64,000 nt of DNA from Acerihabitans arboris (GCF_010131535.1 NZ_WUBS01000004.1:248001-312000); one strand, 5' to 3'. Positions 39,968 to 49,835 are shown, counted from the first letter of the stretch. Made by a program: numbers and translations. The notes: a model not told the origin generated them from the letters alone.

Positions 39968-40784
39968 CTTGTTACCGGACATGTTATATCATCAATTAAA
40001 ATATGCGCGCGTTTTCAAAAAATGGCCTAATGTTGCCCAGCCCACAACTTTTAGTGAAAAAATCACCATTAGAAACTTTCGGCCTAAAACTATCTACACC
40101 AATTTAGCGGATAAATTTAAGGTGCGCGAGTATATCGCCAACACCATTGGGGAAAAGTATCTTATTAAACTGCACGCCGTCTTTGGCGAACTGACGGCAG
40201 AGATTTATTCCAATCTGCCGGATGCGTTTGTTATCAAGGCCAACCATGGCTCCGGCTTTAACCTGGTGGTGCATGATAAATCCGACACCACCTTTGAACA
40301 GCTCAGCGCGTTGACCCGCTACTGGACTAAGACCAATTATTATAAGAAGAGCAGGGAAAGGCACTATAAAAAAATCCAGCCCTGTATCCTGGTAGAGCAC
40401 CTGTTGCAGGATGAGGGTCACATCCCGAACGATATTAAATTCCACTGTTTTAACCGCCAGGGGGATATGCATATCTTTATCCAGGTCGACTACGATCGTT
40501 TTGGGCTGCATCGCCGCGACGTATTCGATACCGACTGGAACAAGACCGATATCCGGATGGGATTGCCTAATAACCCCACGCCGATGCCCGCGCCCAAGAA
40601 CCTGCCTGAAATGGTGGCCCTGGCAAAACGGCTGGCGTCTGATTTCAATTATGTCAGGGTGGATTTTTATGAAGCCGAAGGCAATGTGTATTTTGGCGAG
40701 TTAACATTCACTCCCGGTGGGGGACTGTGCAAAATGTATCCGGAAAATGTGCAGCATCAATGGGGCAGTTTTTTCACCGAATGA
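39936..40784 (+). CDS. TupA-like ATP-grasp enzyme
   Basis: A 282-residue protein of the ATPgrasp_TupA type found in capsule and teichuronopeptide clusters, where members are thought to join amino acids or sugars to surface glycans. Visible blocks are TFSEKITIRNF, YTNLADKFKVREYI, VIKANHGSGFNLVV (nucleotide-binding loop) and the C-terminal GELTFTPGGGL. I use the ATG at 39936 with GAGG upstream; it overlaps the flippase gene by 32 bases. The two are co-translated and probably act on the same glycan. Confidence 0.82.
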   Translation: MLNPLVRQAFNLLPDMLYHQLKYARVFKKWPNVAQPTTFSEKITIRNFRPKTIYTNLADKFKVREYIANTIGEKYLIKLHAVFGELTAEIYSNLPDAFVIKANHGSGFNLVVHDKSDTTFEQLSALTRYWTKTNYYKKSRERHYKKIQPCILVEHLLQDEGHIPNDIKFHCFNRQGDMHIFIQVDYDRFGLHRRDVFDTDWNKTDIRMGLPNNPTPMPAPKNLPEMVALAKRLASDFNYVRVDFYEAEGNVYFGELTFTPGGGLCKMYPENVQHQWGSFFTE

Positions 40785-40861
40785 TGCTGTGGCGTTGAAC
40801 GAATGACCATAACAATAAAATGTGATTAACACGTTTTTTACTGCTGCCATGCTGTTTACAC

Positions 40862-40919
40862 GCGGAACGGGAATAGCACACCCGCACTAAACTAACGGGT
40901 CGGCTATTCCCCGCTTTTT
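40862..40919 (+). terminator. terminator after the flippase/ATP-grasp genes
   Basis: A long hairpin with outer stem GGGAATAGC (40869-40877)/GCTATTCCC (40903-40911) and an inner ACCCG/CGGGT stem, followed by five T residues. It closes the operon before the tRNA gene. Confidence 0.75.
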
Positions 40920-41158
40920 CGACGATTAATTTGCCACAGCGTTTGGATTTCGCTTAATCTCGCGGAAAATAACCGGCCCAGCCCTTCCCTGCCCCGCCGC
41001 CGTATAATCTCTCAGGCAGGCCGGATTCCAATAATATCTTCGCCGGACCACAGATACGCTCAAACCCTGAGCAAACGGCGCAGCCGTGATAAATTATACT
41101 TGACCGGAATGGGCCGAATCCCTATAGTACCGCCCCGTTGACCCTTGGTTAACAGCGT

Positions 41159-41248
41159 GGTGAGGTGTCCGAGTGGCTGAAGGAGCACGCCTGGAAAGTG
41201 TGTATACGAGAAATCGTATCGAGGGTTCGAACCCCTCTCTCACCGCCA
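41159..41248 (+). tRNA. tRNA-Ser (GGA anticodon)
   Basis: A 90-nt class II tRNA with acceptor GGTGAGG, D arm GTGTCCGAGTGG, anticodon GGA in CCTGGAAAG, a long variable arm, T loop GGTTCGAAC and encoded CCA. It closely matches E. coli serW/serX, and serX also lies between ghrA and phoH there. The adjoining AT-rich island makes it a candidate integration target. Confidence 0.97.
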
Positions 41249-41330
41249 TAATTAATAAGGTCAGCGTCCTGGCCGCAGAGCCGGAACGTTGTCGTAAGGC
41301 ATCATTATAAGATAGAGTTATACGTTGCTC

Positions 41331-41367
41331 TGAAAAGAAAAGCCCGGATGGCTATCCGGGCTTTTTT
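41331..41367. terminator. bidirectional terminator between tRNA-Ser and phoH
   Basis: AGCCCGGAT (41341-41349) pairs with ATCCGGGCT (41354-41362) across a 4-nt loop, with six T residues on the plus strand and an A-rich run upstream for the minus strand. Confidence 0.92.
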
Positions 41368-41411
41368 CGTCTCAGGCGGCCGAGTTAGACGGTACGCGCG
41401 AGCCGCAGGGG

Positions 41412-42203
41412 TTAACGGTAGGCATTCAGCGTTCGCTGGCATAGCGCCGAGCGCACGCAGTCCTGTTTGCCAAAACGCACTACGCCTATCATCTCGTCCT
41501 CTTCGGTAAATCTCTCCAGTGCATCCGCCAGTCCGGATTTTACCCCTCTGGGCAAATCACATTGGGTAATATCACCGTTCACGATCACCGTGACATTTTC
41601 CCCCAGCCGGGTTAAGAACATTTTCATTTGGTTAACGGTAACATTCTGCGCCTCATCCAGAATAACCACCGCATTTTCAAATGTCCGTCCGCGCATATAC
41701 GCGAAAGGCGCGATCTCCACTTTGCCGATTTCCGGTCGCAGGCAATATTGCATAAAAGACGATCCCAGCCGGCGCAGCAAAATATCATAAACCGGTCGGA
41801 AATAAGGGGCGAATTTTTCAGCGATATCTCCGGGCAGGAAACCCAGATCCTCGTCGGCCTGTAATACCGGCCGGGTGACGATAATACGTTCAACCTCTTT
41901 GTGGATTAACGCATCTGCCGCCTTGGCGGCGCTAAGGAAGGTTTTGCCACACCCCGCCTCGCCGGTTGCAAAAATTAACTGTTTAGTCTCAATGGCTGTT
42001 AAGTAAGCTTCCTGGACTTCATTACGTGCCTCAATTAACCTGGTGTCGCGACTGTCGCGCGCCATGCCTATCGATTCAATCCCGCTCATATGAACAAGAG
42101 AAGTGACCGAGTCCTCTTCACGCATTTTGTGATTGCGTGATTCACGCCGGATAACGCGTTTAGCTTCGCGACGAGCTTTGATCACTACTTTTTGTCTTCC
42201 CAT
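41412..42203 (-). CDS. phoH: PhoH family ATPase
   Basis: A 263-residue cytoplasmic P-loop ATPase of the PhoH family, phosphate-starvation-inducible in E. coli and suspected to act on RNA. Walker A is GEAGCGKT, followed by RIIVTRPVLQADEDLGFLPG and VVILDEAQNVT (Walker B). I start at MGRQKVVIKARREAKR with AAGGTG upstream; a further ATG lies 33 bases upstream. It is convergent with tRNA-Ser and divergent from putA. I could not confirm a Pho box by eye. Confidence 0.94.
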   Translation of the reverse strand: MGRQKVVIKARREAKRVIRRESRNHKMREEDSVTSLVHMSGIESIGMARDSRDTRLIEARNEVQEAYLTAIETKQLIFATGEAGCGKTFLSAAKAADALIHKEVERIIVTRPVLQADEDLGFLPGDIAEKFAPYFRPVYDILLRRLGSSFMQYCLRPEIGKVEIAPFAYMRGRTFENAVVILDEAQNVTVNQMKMFLTRLGENVTVIVNGDITQCDLPRGVKSGLADALERFTEEDEMIGVVRFGKQDCVRSALCQRTLNAYR

Positions 42204-43014
42204 AAGTGGCACCTTACAGTTTGTTTCACCATTCACTCAGGCGCGGGCCTGGTGATTACGCTTCACATTCAGATGAGGTTGTGGCTTCCTTTAAAGCCAA
42301 TAATAGCCATGAGATAAGATGACATAGCCCGGTGAGTCCGCGTGGACAATACGGACGCGGCGGGATGCGCATCGGGTGGAAAATAGCGAAAAAGTGTGGA
42401 ACAGCAGAGAACACTAACATTGCCGGTCGGCAAAAACGAAGTTGGAAACAGAGTGTTGAAATTACAACCGCCGAACGTTCCGGTGGCGATTGCTATAGAA
42501 CCTGGTATTGCCATCAGCCCATAAAAGGACACTGTCATTAGCGATCCCCGCAGTGAGGTTTAGAATTTCGCATCTGAACAACTTTCTGAACTAGCGCTTG
42601 ATGTCTTCAGTATAATGACATTGCTACAATTTGCTGTCCGAATGCAATATTTTTTTTAGCGATCGGACAAATAATAAGCAGAGGCCGTTACGCTTGCCTG
42701 GTTAAAAACAATACAATATAAATTCTCCGACCTTATTCAATGCCGATATTAACCCGGGCGGCGGGATTTTTCCCGCTGCGCTTGAAAAAGAACGCACGGG
42801 ATAAAAAACATCATTTATTACAAATTAACTCCCTATTACCCTTGGCTAAGCTAAAACCGGACATCCCGCGACGCGGCAGCGCGCCGTTTCACCCCAAGCG
42901 CAGGGCAATAACACGCCCCCGATTTAACCATAAGTTAATTGTTTATTAACCCGGTTGCACTTAGTTGCAACATTGGCGATAGTGATATCTCACAGGGTCG
43001 CCGGGGAATTCGCG
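42204..43014. other. phoH-putA intergenic region, putP absent
   Basis: Roughly 800 bases between divergent phoH and putA. It should contain both promoters and PutA operator sites. In E. coli the proline permease gene putP is divergent from putA, but no such gene is here. Short frames at 42332-42541 and 42740-42949 look non-coding. Confidence 0.6.
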
Positions 43015-46000
43015 ATGGGTACCACTACGCTGGGGGTAAAGCTTGACGATGCCGCCCGGGAACGGATTAAAAACGCGGCGCGGCGGATCGATCGCACCCC
43101 GCATTGGTTGATTAAACACGCTATTTTCCATTACCTTGATGAACTGGAACAGGGTACCGCCACGCCGCCGCCCATTGCGCCCGCCGCCGGCGGCCATGAC
43201 TCGATGGCGCCGCCGGCGGCTGACGGACGCCAGCCGTTTCTGGCGTTTGCCGGGCAGGTCCTGCCGCAGTCGGTATTGCGCGCCGCCGTCACCGCCGCAT
43301 GGCGGCGGCCGGAAACCGAAGCCGTGCCGTTGCTGATTGAACAGGCTCGCCATCCCGCGACAACGGTGCAAATCAACCAGCTGGCGCGCCGGTTGGCCGA
43401 AACGCTGCGTAATCAAAAAAACGCGGGCGGCCGCGCCGGCATGGTCCAGGGCTTTTTACAGGAGTTTTCCCTGTCGTCACAAGAAGGCGTAGCGTTAATG
43501 TGCCTGGCGGAGGCGTTGCTGCGCGTGCCCGATAAATCCACCCGCGATGCGCTGATCCGCGATAAAATCAGCCAGGGCAACTGGCAGACCCATATAGGCC
43601 GTAGCCGGTCGGTGTTTGTCAATGCCGCCACCTGGGGACTGCTGTTTACCGGACGGCTGGTGGCCACCCATAACGAGGCCAGCCTGTCGCGCTCGCTTAA
43701 CCGTGTTATCGCTAAAAGCGGCGAGCCGCTGATCCGCAAAGGCGTGGACATGGCCATGCGGCTGATGGGCGAGCAGTTTGTCACCGGCGAAAATATCGGC
43801 CAGGCGCTGGCCAACGCCCACCGGCTGGAGCAACGCGGCTTTCGCTACTCCTACGACATGTTGGGCGAAGCCGCCCTGACGGAAGACGACGCCCAGGCCT
43901 ACCTGCTGTCCTACCGGCAGGCCATCCATGCCATCGGCAAGGCATGCAACGGACGCGGCATCTATGAAGGACCGGGCATTTCCATCAAGCTTTCCGCCCT
44001 GCATCCGCGTTACGCCAGGTCGCAATACGCGCGGGTGATGAACGAGCTGTATCCCCGCCTGCTGGAATTGACCCAATTGGCGCGCCAGTACGATATCGGC
44101 ATTAATATCGATGCCGAAGAGGCCGACCGGCTGGAGCTCTCCCTCGACCTCTTGTCCAGGCTGTGTTTTGAACCGGCGCTCGCCGGATGGAACGGCATCG
44201 GCTTCGTGATCCAGGCCTATCAGAAACGCTGTCCCTACGTGATTGACGAACTGATCGATCTGGCGCAACGCAGCCAGCGCCGCCTGATGATCCGCCTGGT
44301 CAAAGGAGCTTATTGGGACAGTGAGATCAAACGCGCGCAGGTGGACGGGCTGGAAGGCTATCCGGTCTATACCCGCAAGGTGTATACCGACGTCGCCTAT
44401 CTTGCCTGCGCGCGCAAGCTCCTGGCGGTGCCCCATTATATTTACCCGCAGTTCGCCACCCATAACGCCCAGACCCTGGCGGCCATCTATTATTTTGCCG
44501 GACAGAATTATTATCCGGGGCAATATGAGTTCCAATGCCTGCACGGCATGGGCGAGCCGTTGTATGACCAGGTAGTGGGTAAAACCGCCGAGGGCAAGCT
44601 TAACCGCCCGTGCCGCATCTACGCCCCGGTGGGCACCCATGAAACCCTGCTGGCCTATCTGGTGCGACGATTGCTGGAAAACGGCGCCAATACCTCATTT
44701 GTCAACCGTATCGCCGATACGTCCCTATCCCTTGACGTTCTGGTCGCCGACCCGGTGGAAGACGCCCTGGCCATCGGCGAGCGGGAAGGCGGCGTCGGCC
44801 TGCCCCATCCCGGCATTCCCCTGCCCCGACAGCTTTACGGGCCGCCCCGGCTTAATTCGGCCGGTATCGATCTGGCTAACGAACATCGCCTCGCCTCGCT
44901 CTCCAGCGCCTTGCTCAACAGCGCCCACCAGCGCTGGCGCGCGCAGGCGAGCGGCACGCCCCCGCAGGACGGCGGCGCATGGCATCCGGTGCTTAATCCG
45001 GCCGACGGCAGGGACAGCGTCGGGGAGTGCCGTGACGCCACCGCCGACGACGTAGCGCGGGCCATAACCAGCGCGGAGCACCACGGCGCGATGTGGTCGG
45101 CCACGCCCGCCACCGAGCGGGCGTCGATGCTCTGCCATGCGGCGGAACTGCTGGAACAACGGATGCCGACGCTTATCGGCCTGTTGGTTCGCGAGGCCGG
45201 CAAGAGTTTTGCCAACGCCATCGCCGAAGTGCGCGAGGCGGCCGATTTCCTGCGCTATTACGCAGGCCAAATCGCGGTATTTGATCGCGACGACTGCCGT
45301 CCGCTGGGGCCGGTGGCCTGCATCAGCCCCTGGAACTTCCCGCTGGCCATTTTTACCGGCCAGGTGGCGGCGGCGCTCGCCGCCGGTAACTGCGTGCTGG
45401 CAAAACCCGCGGAGCAAACGCCGCTGGTGGCCGCGCAGGCGATAAATATCCTGCTGGAGGCGGGCATTCCCCCTGGCGCGCTGCACCTCCTGCCGGGCCT
45501 TGGCGACACCGTCGGCGCATGGCTGGTAGGCGACGAGCGGGTGCGCGGGGTGATGTTTACCGGCTCCACCTCCGTCGCCCGCGTGATACAAAATACGCTG
45601 GCGCAAAGGCTGGACCCGCAGGGACGGCCGGTGCCGCTGATTGCCGAAACCGGTGGGCTTAACGCCATGATCGTCGACTCATCCGCCCTGACCGAACAGG
45701 TGGTTAACGATGTCATCGCCTCGGCGTTTGACAGCGCCGGGCAGCGGTGTTCGGCGCTGCGGTTGCTATGCATCCAGGAAGAGGTGGCCGACCGCACGCT
45801 GCGGATGCTGCGCGGCGCCATGGCGCAGTGCAGCCTGGACGACCCGCAACTGTTATCCACCGATATCGGTCCGGTGATCGACGCCCAGGCCAAACAGGGT
45901 ATCGAGGATCATATCGCCGCCATGCGCGAGGCCGGTCATCCGGTGTGGCAAGGCGCCTATAACCTCGACGGCGCGCGTCAACAGCGGGACTTGGGTAGTT

Positions 46001-46962
46001 TTGTCCCACCCACGCTGATTGAGCTGGACAACGTAGCGCAGCTGGATAAGGAAATATTCGGTCCGGTGCTGCACGTGATCCGCTACCGCAGGCGGGACCT
46101 TAACGCCCTGCTGGAGCAGATTAACGCCGGCGGCTATGGCCTGACCCTGGGCCTGCATACCCGGATAAACGAAACCATTAACCGGGTGATTGAACAGGCC
46201 CGGGTGGGCAACTGTTATATCAACCGTAATATTGTCGGCGCCGTGGTCGGCGTGCAGCCGTTTGGCGGCGAAGGATTGTCCGGCACCGGTCCGAAAGCCG
46301 GCGGCCCGCTGTACCTTTATCGCCTGCTATCCCAACGCCGCGCCGATGAACCGCTCGATTCGCTACGTTTGGCCGATGTCGACGACGCGGGGAACAGTCC
46401 GAGCGCGCCCCAGCCGGCCTATGACGCGCTGATGGCCTGGGCCGAAACGCAGCGTCCCCCTGAACAAACGCAGCGGCTGCGGCGCTTTGGCGACCTGTCG
46501 CAGGCCGGGACGGTAAGGTTGCTTGCCGGCCCGACCGGCGAGCAGAACAGCTATCGCCTGCTGCCGCGGGAACGCGTGTTGTGCCTGGCAGGGGACGAGG
46601 ACGACCTGCTGACGCAGCTGGCGGCGGTATTAAGCATCGGGTCCACGGCGCTCTGGCAGGATGTTGCGCCGACCCGCCCGCTGCTCGCCAGCCTGCCGGA
46701 GGAGGCGCGGGCGCGTATCCTGCTTAATGCCGATTGGCTGGAGGCGGCGGATCCGTTCGACGCGGTGCTGTTCCACGGCGACTCGGATCGGCTGCTGGAG
46801 GTCTGCGGCAAAATAGCGCGGCGCCCCGGGCGGATTATCCAGGTGCACGGCTACGCGCGCGGCGAAACCGCGATCTTGCTGGAGCGATTATTGCTGGAAC
46901 GGGCGGTGAGCATTAATACCGCCGCGGCGGGGGGCAACGCCAGCCTGATGACCATTGGGTAA
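43015..46962 (+). CDS. putA: trifunctional proline utilisation protein PutA
   Basis: A 1315-residue protein (E. coli 1320) that represses put genes and oxidises proline to glutamate. In order: ribbon-helix-helix DNA-binding domain (GVKLDDAARERIKNAARRID, residues about 5-47); FAD proline dehydrogenase barrel (about 260-560, with LVKGAYWDSEIKRAQ); P5C dehydrogenase (about 620-1110, with E878 in AETGG and catalytic C912 in SAGQRCSA); and the C-terminal lid domain. I start at MGTTTLGVK; the ORF's 20 extra N-terminal codons lack homology. It stands without putP. Confidence 0.97.
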   Translation: MGTTTLGVKLDDAARERIKNAARRIDRTPHWLIKHAIFHYLDELEQGTATPPPIAPAAGGHDSMAPPAADGRQPFLAFAGQVLPQSVLRAAVTAAWRRPETEAVPLLIEQARHPATTVQINQLARRLAETLRNQKNAGGRAGMVQGFLQEFSLSSQEGVALMCLAEALLRVPDKSTRDALIRDKISQGNWQTHIGRSRSVFVNAATWGLLFTGRLVATHNEASLSRSLNRVIAKSGEPLIRKGVDMAMRLMGEQFVTGENIGQALANAHRLEQRGFRYSYDMLGEAALTEDDAQAYLLSYRQAIHAIGKACNGRGIYEGPGISIKLSALHPRYARSQYARVMNELYPRLLELTQLARQYDIGINIDAEEADRLELSLDLLSRLCFEPALAGWNGIGFVIQAYQKRCPYVIDELIDLAQRSQRRLMIRLVKGAYWDSEIKRAQVDGLEGYPVYTRKVYTDVAYLACARKLLAVPHYIYPQFATHNAQTLAAIYYFAGQNYYPGQYEFQCLHGMGEPLYDQVVGKTAEGKLNRPCRIYAPVGTHETLLAYLVRRLLENGANTSFVNRIADTSLSLDVLVADPVEDALAIGEREGGVGLPHPGIPLPRQLYGPPRLNSAGIDLANEHRLASLSSALLNSAHQRWRAQASGTPPQDGGAWHPVLNPADGRDSVGECRDATADDVARAITSAEHHGAMWSATPATERASMLCHAAELLEQRMPTLIGLLVREAGKSFANAIAEVREAADFLRYYAGQIAVFDRDDCRPLGPVACISPWNFPLAIFTGQVAAALAAGNCVLAKPAEQTPLVAAQAINILLEAGIPPGALHLLPGLGDTVGAWLVGDERVRGVMFTGSTSVARVIQNTLAQRLDPQGRPVPLIAETGGLNAMIVDSSALTEQVVNDVIASAFDSAGQRCSALRLLCIQEEVADRTLRMLRGAMAQCSLDDPQLLSTDIGPVIDAQAKQGIEDHIAAMREAGHPVWQGAYNLDGARQQRDLGSFVPPTLIELDNVAQLDKEIFGPVLHVIRYRRRDLNALLEQINAGGYGLTLGLHTRINETINRVIEQARVGNCYINRNIVGAVVGVQPFGGEGLSGTGPKAGGPLYLYRLLSQRRADEPLDSLRLADVDDAGNSPSAPQPAYDALMAWAETQRPPEQTQRLRRFGDLSQAGTVRLLAGPTGEQNSYRLLPRERVLCLAGDEDDLLTQLAAVLSIGSTALWQDVAPTRPLLASLPEEARARILLNADWLEAADPFDAVLFHGDSDRLLEVCGKIARRPGRIIQVHGYARGETAILLERLLLERAVSINTAAAGGNASLMTIG

Positions 46963-47028
46963 GATAATATCAAGGCTGCGGCCCACCGTCGCTGTCATCA
47001 TTCGACGTGTGGGCAACCGGCCGGGTGT

Positions 47029-47538
47029 TCAAAAATTACGCTGCCAGTGGAGATATTGATCGTATTTACGCAATGCGATGCGGTAATTGCTTTGGCCAGC
47101 GTCGGGAATCTCCTCAATCAGCGCTTGCGGACCGGTGGGATGCTCGAATTTATCATGGGGATAATTCCTGGCGGCCAATATTTCATCCAGCCGGCGCAGG
47201 CGCACCACATATTCCCGAATAGTGCTGTGACTCATCGCCGTCTGTTCAAATAAATATTGCTTAAACGCCTTGATATCAAAATAGTTAGGTTCGCTATTGC
47301 AGGAAATAACGCTGCAGAACCGGCATAGCGCCGTCAGTTCTTTAGTCAGGCTTTGCCAGACGGTGTCGTCGATAAGCTGATCCATACCGGCAATAGCTTC
47401 TTTATTGATAATCTGACCGCGAAACACCAGCGTCATACGATCCAACGGCTTGCCGCATTGGCAGCAATGGGTTTGACAGTGCTTAAAATCTTTTAAGTAA
47501 CGGCTGAGGGGCCGTTTTTTTCCCACTTTGGCTAACAT
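47029..47538 (-). CDS. fliZ: flagellar regulator FliZ
   Basis: A 169-residue DNA-binding protein related to phage-integrase core-binding domains. In E. coli it represses sigma-S-type promoters and sustains flagellar gene expression. The N-terminal block RPLSRYLKDFKHCQTHC and FDIKAFKQYLFEQT...REYVVRLRRL match E. coli FliZ (183). It lies downstream of fliA on the same strand, the normal fliAZ order. The C-terminus is shorter than in E. coli. Convergent with putA. Confidence 0.93.
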   Translation of the reverse strand: MLAKVGKKRPLSRYLKDFKHCQTHCCQCGKPLDRMTLVFRGQIINKEAIAGMDQLIDDTVWQSLTKELTALCRFCSVISCNSEPNYFDIKAFKQYLFEQTAMSHSTIREYVVRLRRLDEILAARNYPHDKFEHPTGPQALIEEIPDAGQSNYRIALRKYDQYLHWQRNF

Positions 47539-47707
47539 GTCGTTTTCCCTAGTGTTATGAATAGCGCTATTGGTAGCGCGTTGGATAGCGCTTTGATAGT
47601 GCCGTGAATAACGCGATTAAAACGCGATATAACAAGCTTATAATGTGTGTAGTCCCCGGCTAACGCGCGCTGGAAAGCGTGCGTATTAATACCGCCGGGC
47701 AGCCGAT

Positions 47708-48433
47708 TTAATGATCGTTATTCAGGCGCGCCCGCAAACGTTTAATTGCCTGACTGTGCAATTGACTCACCCGCGATTCGCCTACTTCCAGCACCGCGCC
47801 AATTTCCTTCAGGTTCAGTTCTTCCTGATAATAGAGCACCAGGACCATTTTTTCCCTTTCAGGTAACCCGTCAATCGCCTCGATAACTCTTTCACGCAGA
47901 TTGTCTTCCATTAATAAATGGAGCGGATTAGCGTCTTCATGTCCCGGCATTAGGTTATCGGCACTGTCGCCGTGATCTTCACACCATTCGTCGTAAGAAA
48001 ACAATTGACTATTATTGGTGTCCAGCAAAATCTGCCGGTATTCCGCCAGCGTAATATCCAGCGTCTGGGCCACTTCCTGTTCGGAGGCCATCCTGCCCAG
48101 CTGTTGTTCGGCCTGGTGAATGGCCTGCGCCACTTCACGCGCGTGGCGACGCACGCTCCTGGGCACCCAGTCGCGGCTGCGTAGTTCATCCAGCATGGCG
48201 CCGCGGATACGCTGTACCGCATAGGTGGTGAAGGCCGTGCCCTGCAGGCAATCGTACCGTTCCACCGCGCTAAGCAGGCCGATTCCCCCCGCCTGCAGCA
48301 GATCGTCGAGCTCCACGCTTGCCGGCAGCCGCACCTGTAATCGCAAGGCCTCGTGGCGGACCAAAGGAATATAGCGCTGCCATAGGGACTGTTTATCTAT
48401 TACGCCCGTGGCAGTATACAGATCGCTCACCAT
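47708..48433 (-). CDS. fliA: flagellar sigma factor FliA (sigma-28)
   Basis: Sigma-28 directs RNA polymerase to late flagellar promoters. The 241-residue protein has region 2 (LDDLLQAGGIGLLSAVERYD), region 3 (RDWVPRSVRRHAREVAQAI) and region 4 (LNLKEIGAVLEVGESRVSQLH). The start is one of four codons, ATG-GTC-ATG-GTG; I take the ATG at 48433 with AGGG six bases upstream, while E. coli uses the equivalent GTG. Its target promoters are visible upstream of fliC and fliD. Confidence 0.96.
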   Translation of the reverse strand: MVSDLYTATGVIDKQSLWQRYIPLVRHEALRLQVRLPASVELDDLLQAGGIGLLSAVERYDCLQGTAFTTYAVQRIRGAMLDELRSRDWVPRSVRRHAREVAQAIHQAEQQLGRMASEQEVAQTLDITLAEYRQILLDTNNSQLFSYDEWCEDHGDSADNLMPGHEDANPLHLLMEDNLRERVIEAIDGLPEREKMVLVLYYQEELNLKEIGAVLEVGESRVSQLHSQAIKRLRARLNNDH

Positions 48434-48610
48434 GACCATCCCTACATTGATCCTGTTATCGCCGTTATTATCCGGTTAACGGTTCGGGTCAATCGACTGA
48501 ATAGTCACTTAAATACCCCTCTATTTATACCTTGTCACCATTCCTTAACCAGGCTTTACGCTAACCTTACACTTATTCCCGTCCCGTTCGCCAAGAGGGT
48601 TTATTAGCGA

Positions 48611-48634
48611 AAAAAACCCCGACGCGCGGGGTTT
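48611..48634 (-). terminator. intrinsic terminator of fliC
   Basis: On the minus strand AAACCCCG and CGGGGTTT form an 8-bp stem around a 5-nt loop, followed by a T-run. It lies 27 bases beyond the fliC stop. Confidence 0.9.
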
Positions 48635-48660
48635 CGATTAAACCAATGTTGTTGCCTGGA

Positions 48661-49749
48661 TTATTGCAGCAGCGACAGCACGGTCTGGGGAACCTGGTTG
48701 GCCTGGGCCAAAACCGAGGTGCCAGCCTGTTGCAGGATCTGCGCCTTGCTCATATTCGACACTTCGGTCGCATAGTCGGCATCCTGGATACGGGATTGCG
48801 CTTCGCTCAGGTTGCTGGTGGTGCTGGACAGGTTGTTGATGGTGGAGTCAAAACGGTTTTGCACGGCACCCAGGTTGCTACGCATGTCGTCGACCGTGGA
48901 CAGCGCTTTGTCCAGTGTGGTCAGCGGATCGGTGGTGGCAGCGGTAGTGGTGTTGTCGGCGCTGTTGTCCACGGTTACTGTCAATGCGCCGGTGGTGGAG
49001 TCGATTGACATATCGTTGGCGGTTAGTTTGTAATAAGTCTCCGCGCCCGAAGCATCAGTTGCGCCGGTATCAACAAAATAGTTACCGTTGGCGTCGGTTT
49101 GCAATGTGCCCGTAACAGCGGCGCCGGCGGAATCCTTCAGGGAAACAGCGGTAATCGCCGTACTGTTATACTTGGCGGTGCCATCTGTGGCGACGGCGGT
49201 AGTGGTGCCCGAAGGGCCGTCGACGTTAAATTTATCCAGGCCCAGGGTAGAGGTATTGATGGCCTGCAGATCGATGGTGATGGTCTGGCCGTCGTTGGCG
49301 CCAACCTGGATGGACACGGAGCTCTTGCTGCCGTCCAGCACGCTCACGCCGTTGAACTGGGTCTGTTCGGAGATACGGTTGACTTCATCCAGGCGCTGGC
49401 TGATTTCGTCCTGGATGGACTGCAGGTCGCTGGCGCTGTTGGTGCCGTTTTGCGACTGTACGGTCAGGGTACGGATGGCCTGCAGGTTATCATTCACTTC
49501 ATCCAGCGCGCCTTCAGTGGTCTGCGCCAGAGAAATGCCGTCGTTGGCGTTGCTTGACGCCTGGGTCAGGCCGTTGATGTTGGACGTGAAACGGTTGGAG
49601 ATCGCCTGGCCGGCGGCATCATCCTTGGCGCTGTTGATGCGCAGGCCGGATGACAGACGCTCAATAGCGGTGCTCAGGGAAGACTGAGATTTGTTCAGGT
49701 TGTTCTGGGCGATCAGCGAAATGCTATTGGTATTAATGACTTGAGCCAT
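48661..49749 (-). CDS. fliC: flagellin
   Basis: The filament subunit, 362 residues, exported by the flagellar type III system. The N-terminal D0/D1 (MAQVINTNSISLIAQNNL, then LSSGLRINSAKDDAAGQAI) and C-terminal D1/D0 (ending in PQTVLSLLQ) are fully conserved. The central variable part, about residues 165-275, is short and rich in Thr, Ser, Ala and Asp, so the D2/D3 domains are much reduced compared with E. coli (498 residues). It is divergent from fliD, with its own sigma-28 promoter. Confidence 0.97.
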   Translation of the reverse strand: MAQVINTNSISLIAQNNLNKSQSSLSTAIERLSSGLRINSAKDDAAGQAISNRFTSNINGLTQASSNANDGISLAQTTEGALDEVNDNLQAIRTLTVQSQNGTNSASDLQSIQDEISQRLDEVNRISEQTQFNGVSVLDGSKSSVSIQVGANDGQTITIDLQAINTSTLGLDKFNVDGPSGTTTAVATDGTAKYNSTAITAVSLKDSAGAAVTGTLQTDANGNYFVDTGATDASGAETYYKLTANDMSIDSTTGALTVTVDNSADNTTTAATTDPLTTLDKALSTVDDMRSNLGAVQNRFDSTINNLSSTTSNLSEAQSRIQDADYATEVSNMSKAQILQQAGTSVLAQANQVPQTVLSLLQ

Positions 49750-49835
49750 GAGTATATTCCTTTTAAGCGTGCGTCAGGACTGGTTAAATTAAATCGGGCA
49801 TTTTCGCCCTTGGGCATGAATGACCGTCCCCCCTT

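Noticed and set aside
47560-47640. tagcgc-type short repeats between fliA and fliZ as a regulatory array
   Set aside because: The units are irregular and short; I cannot distinguish them from low-complexity drift.
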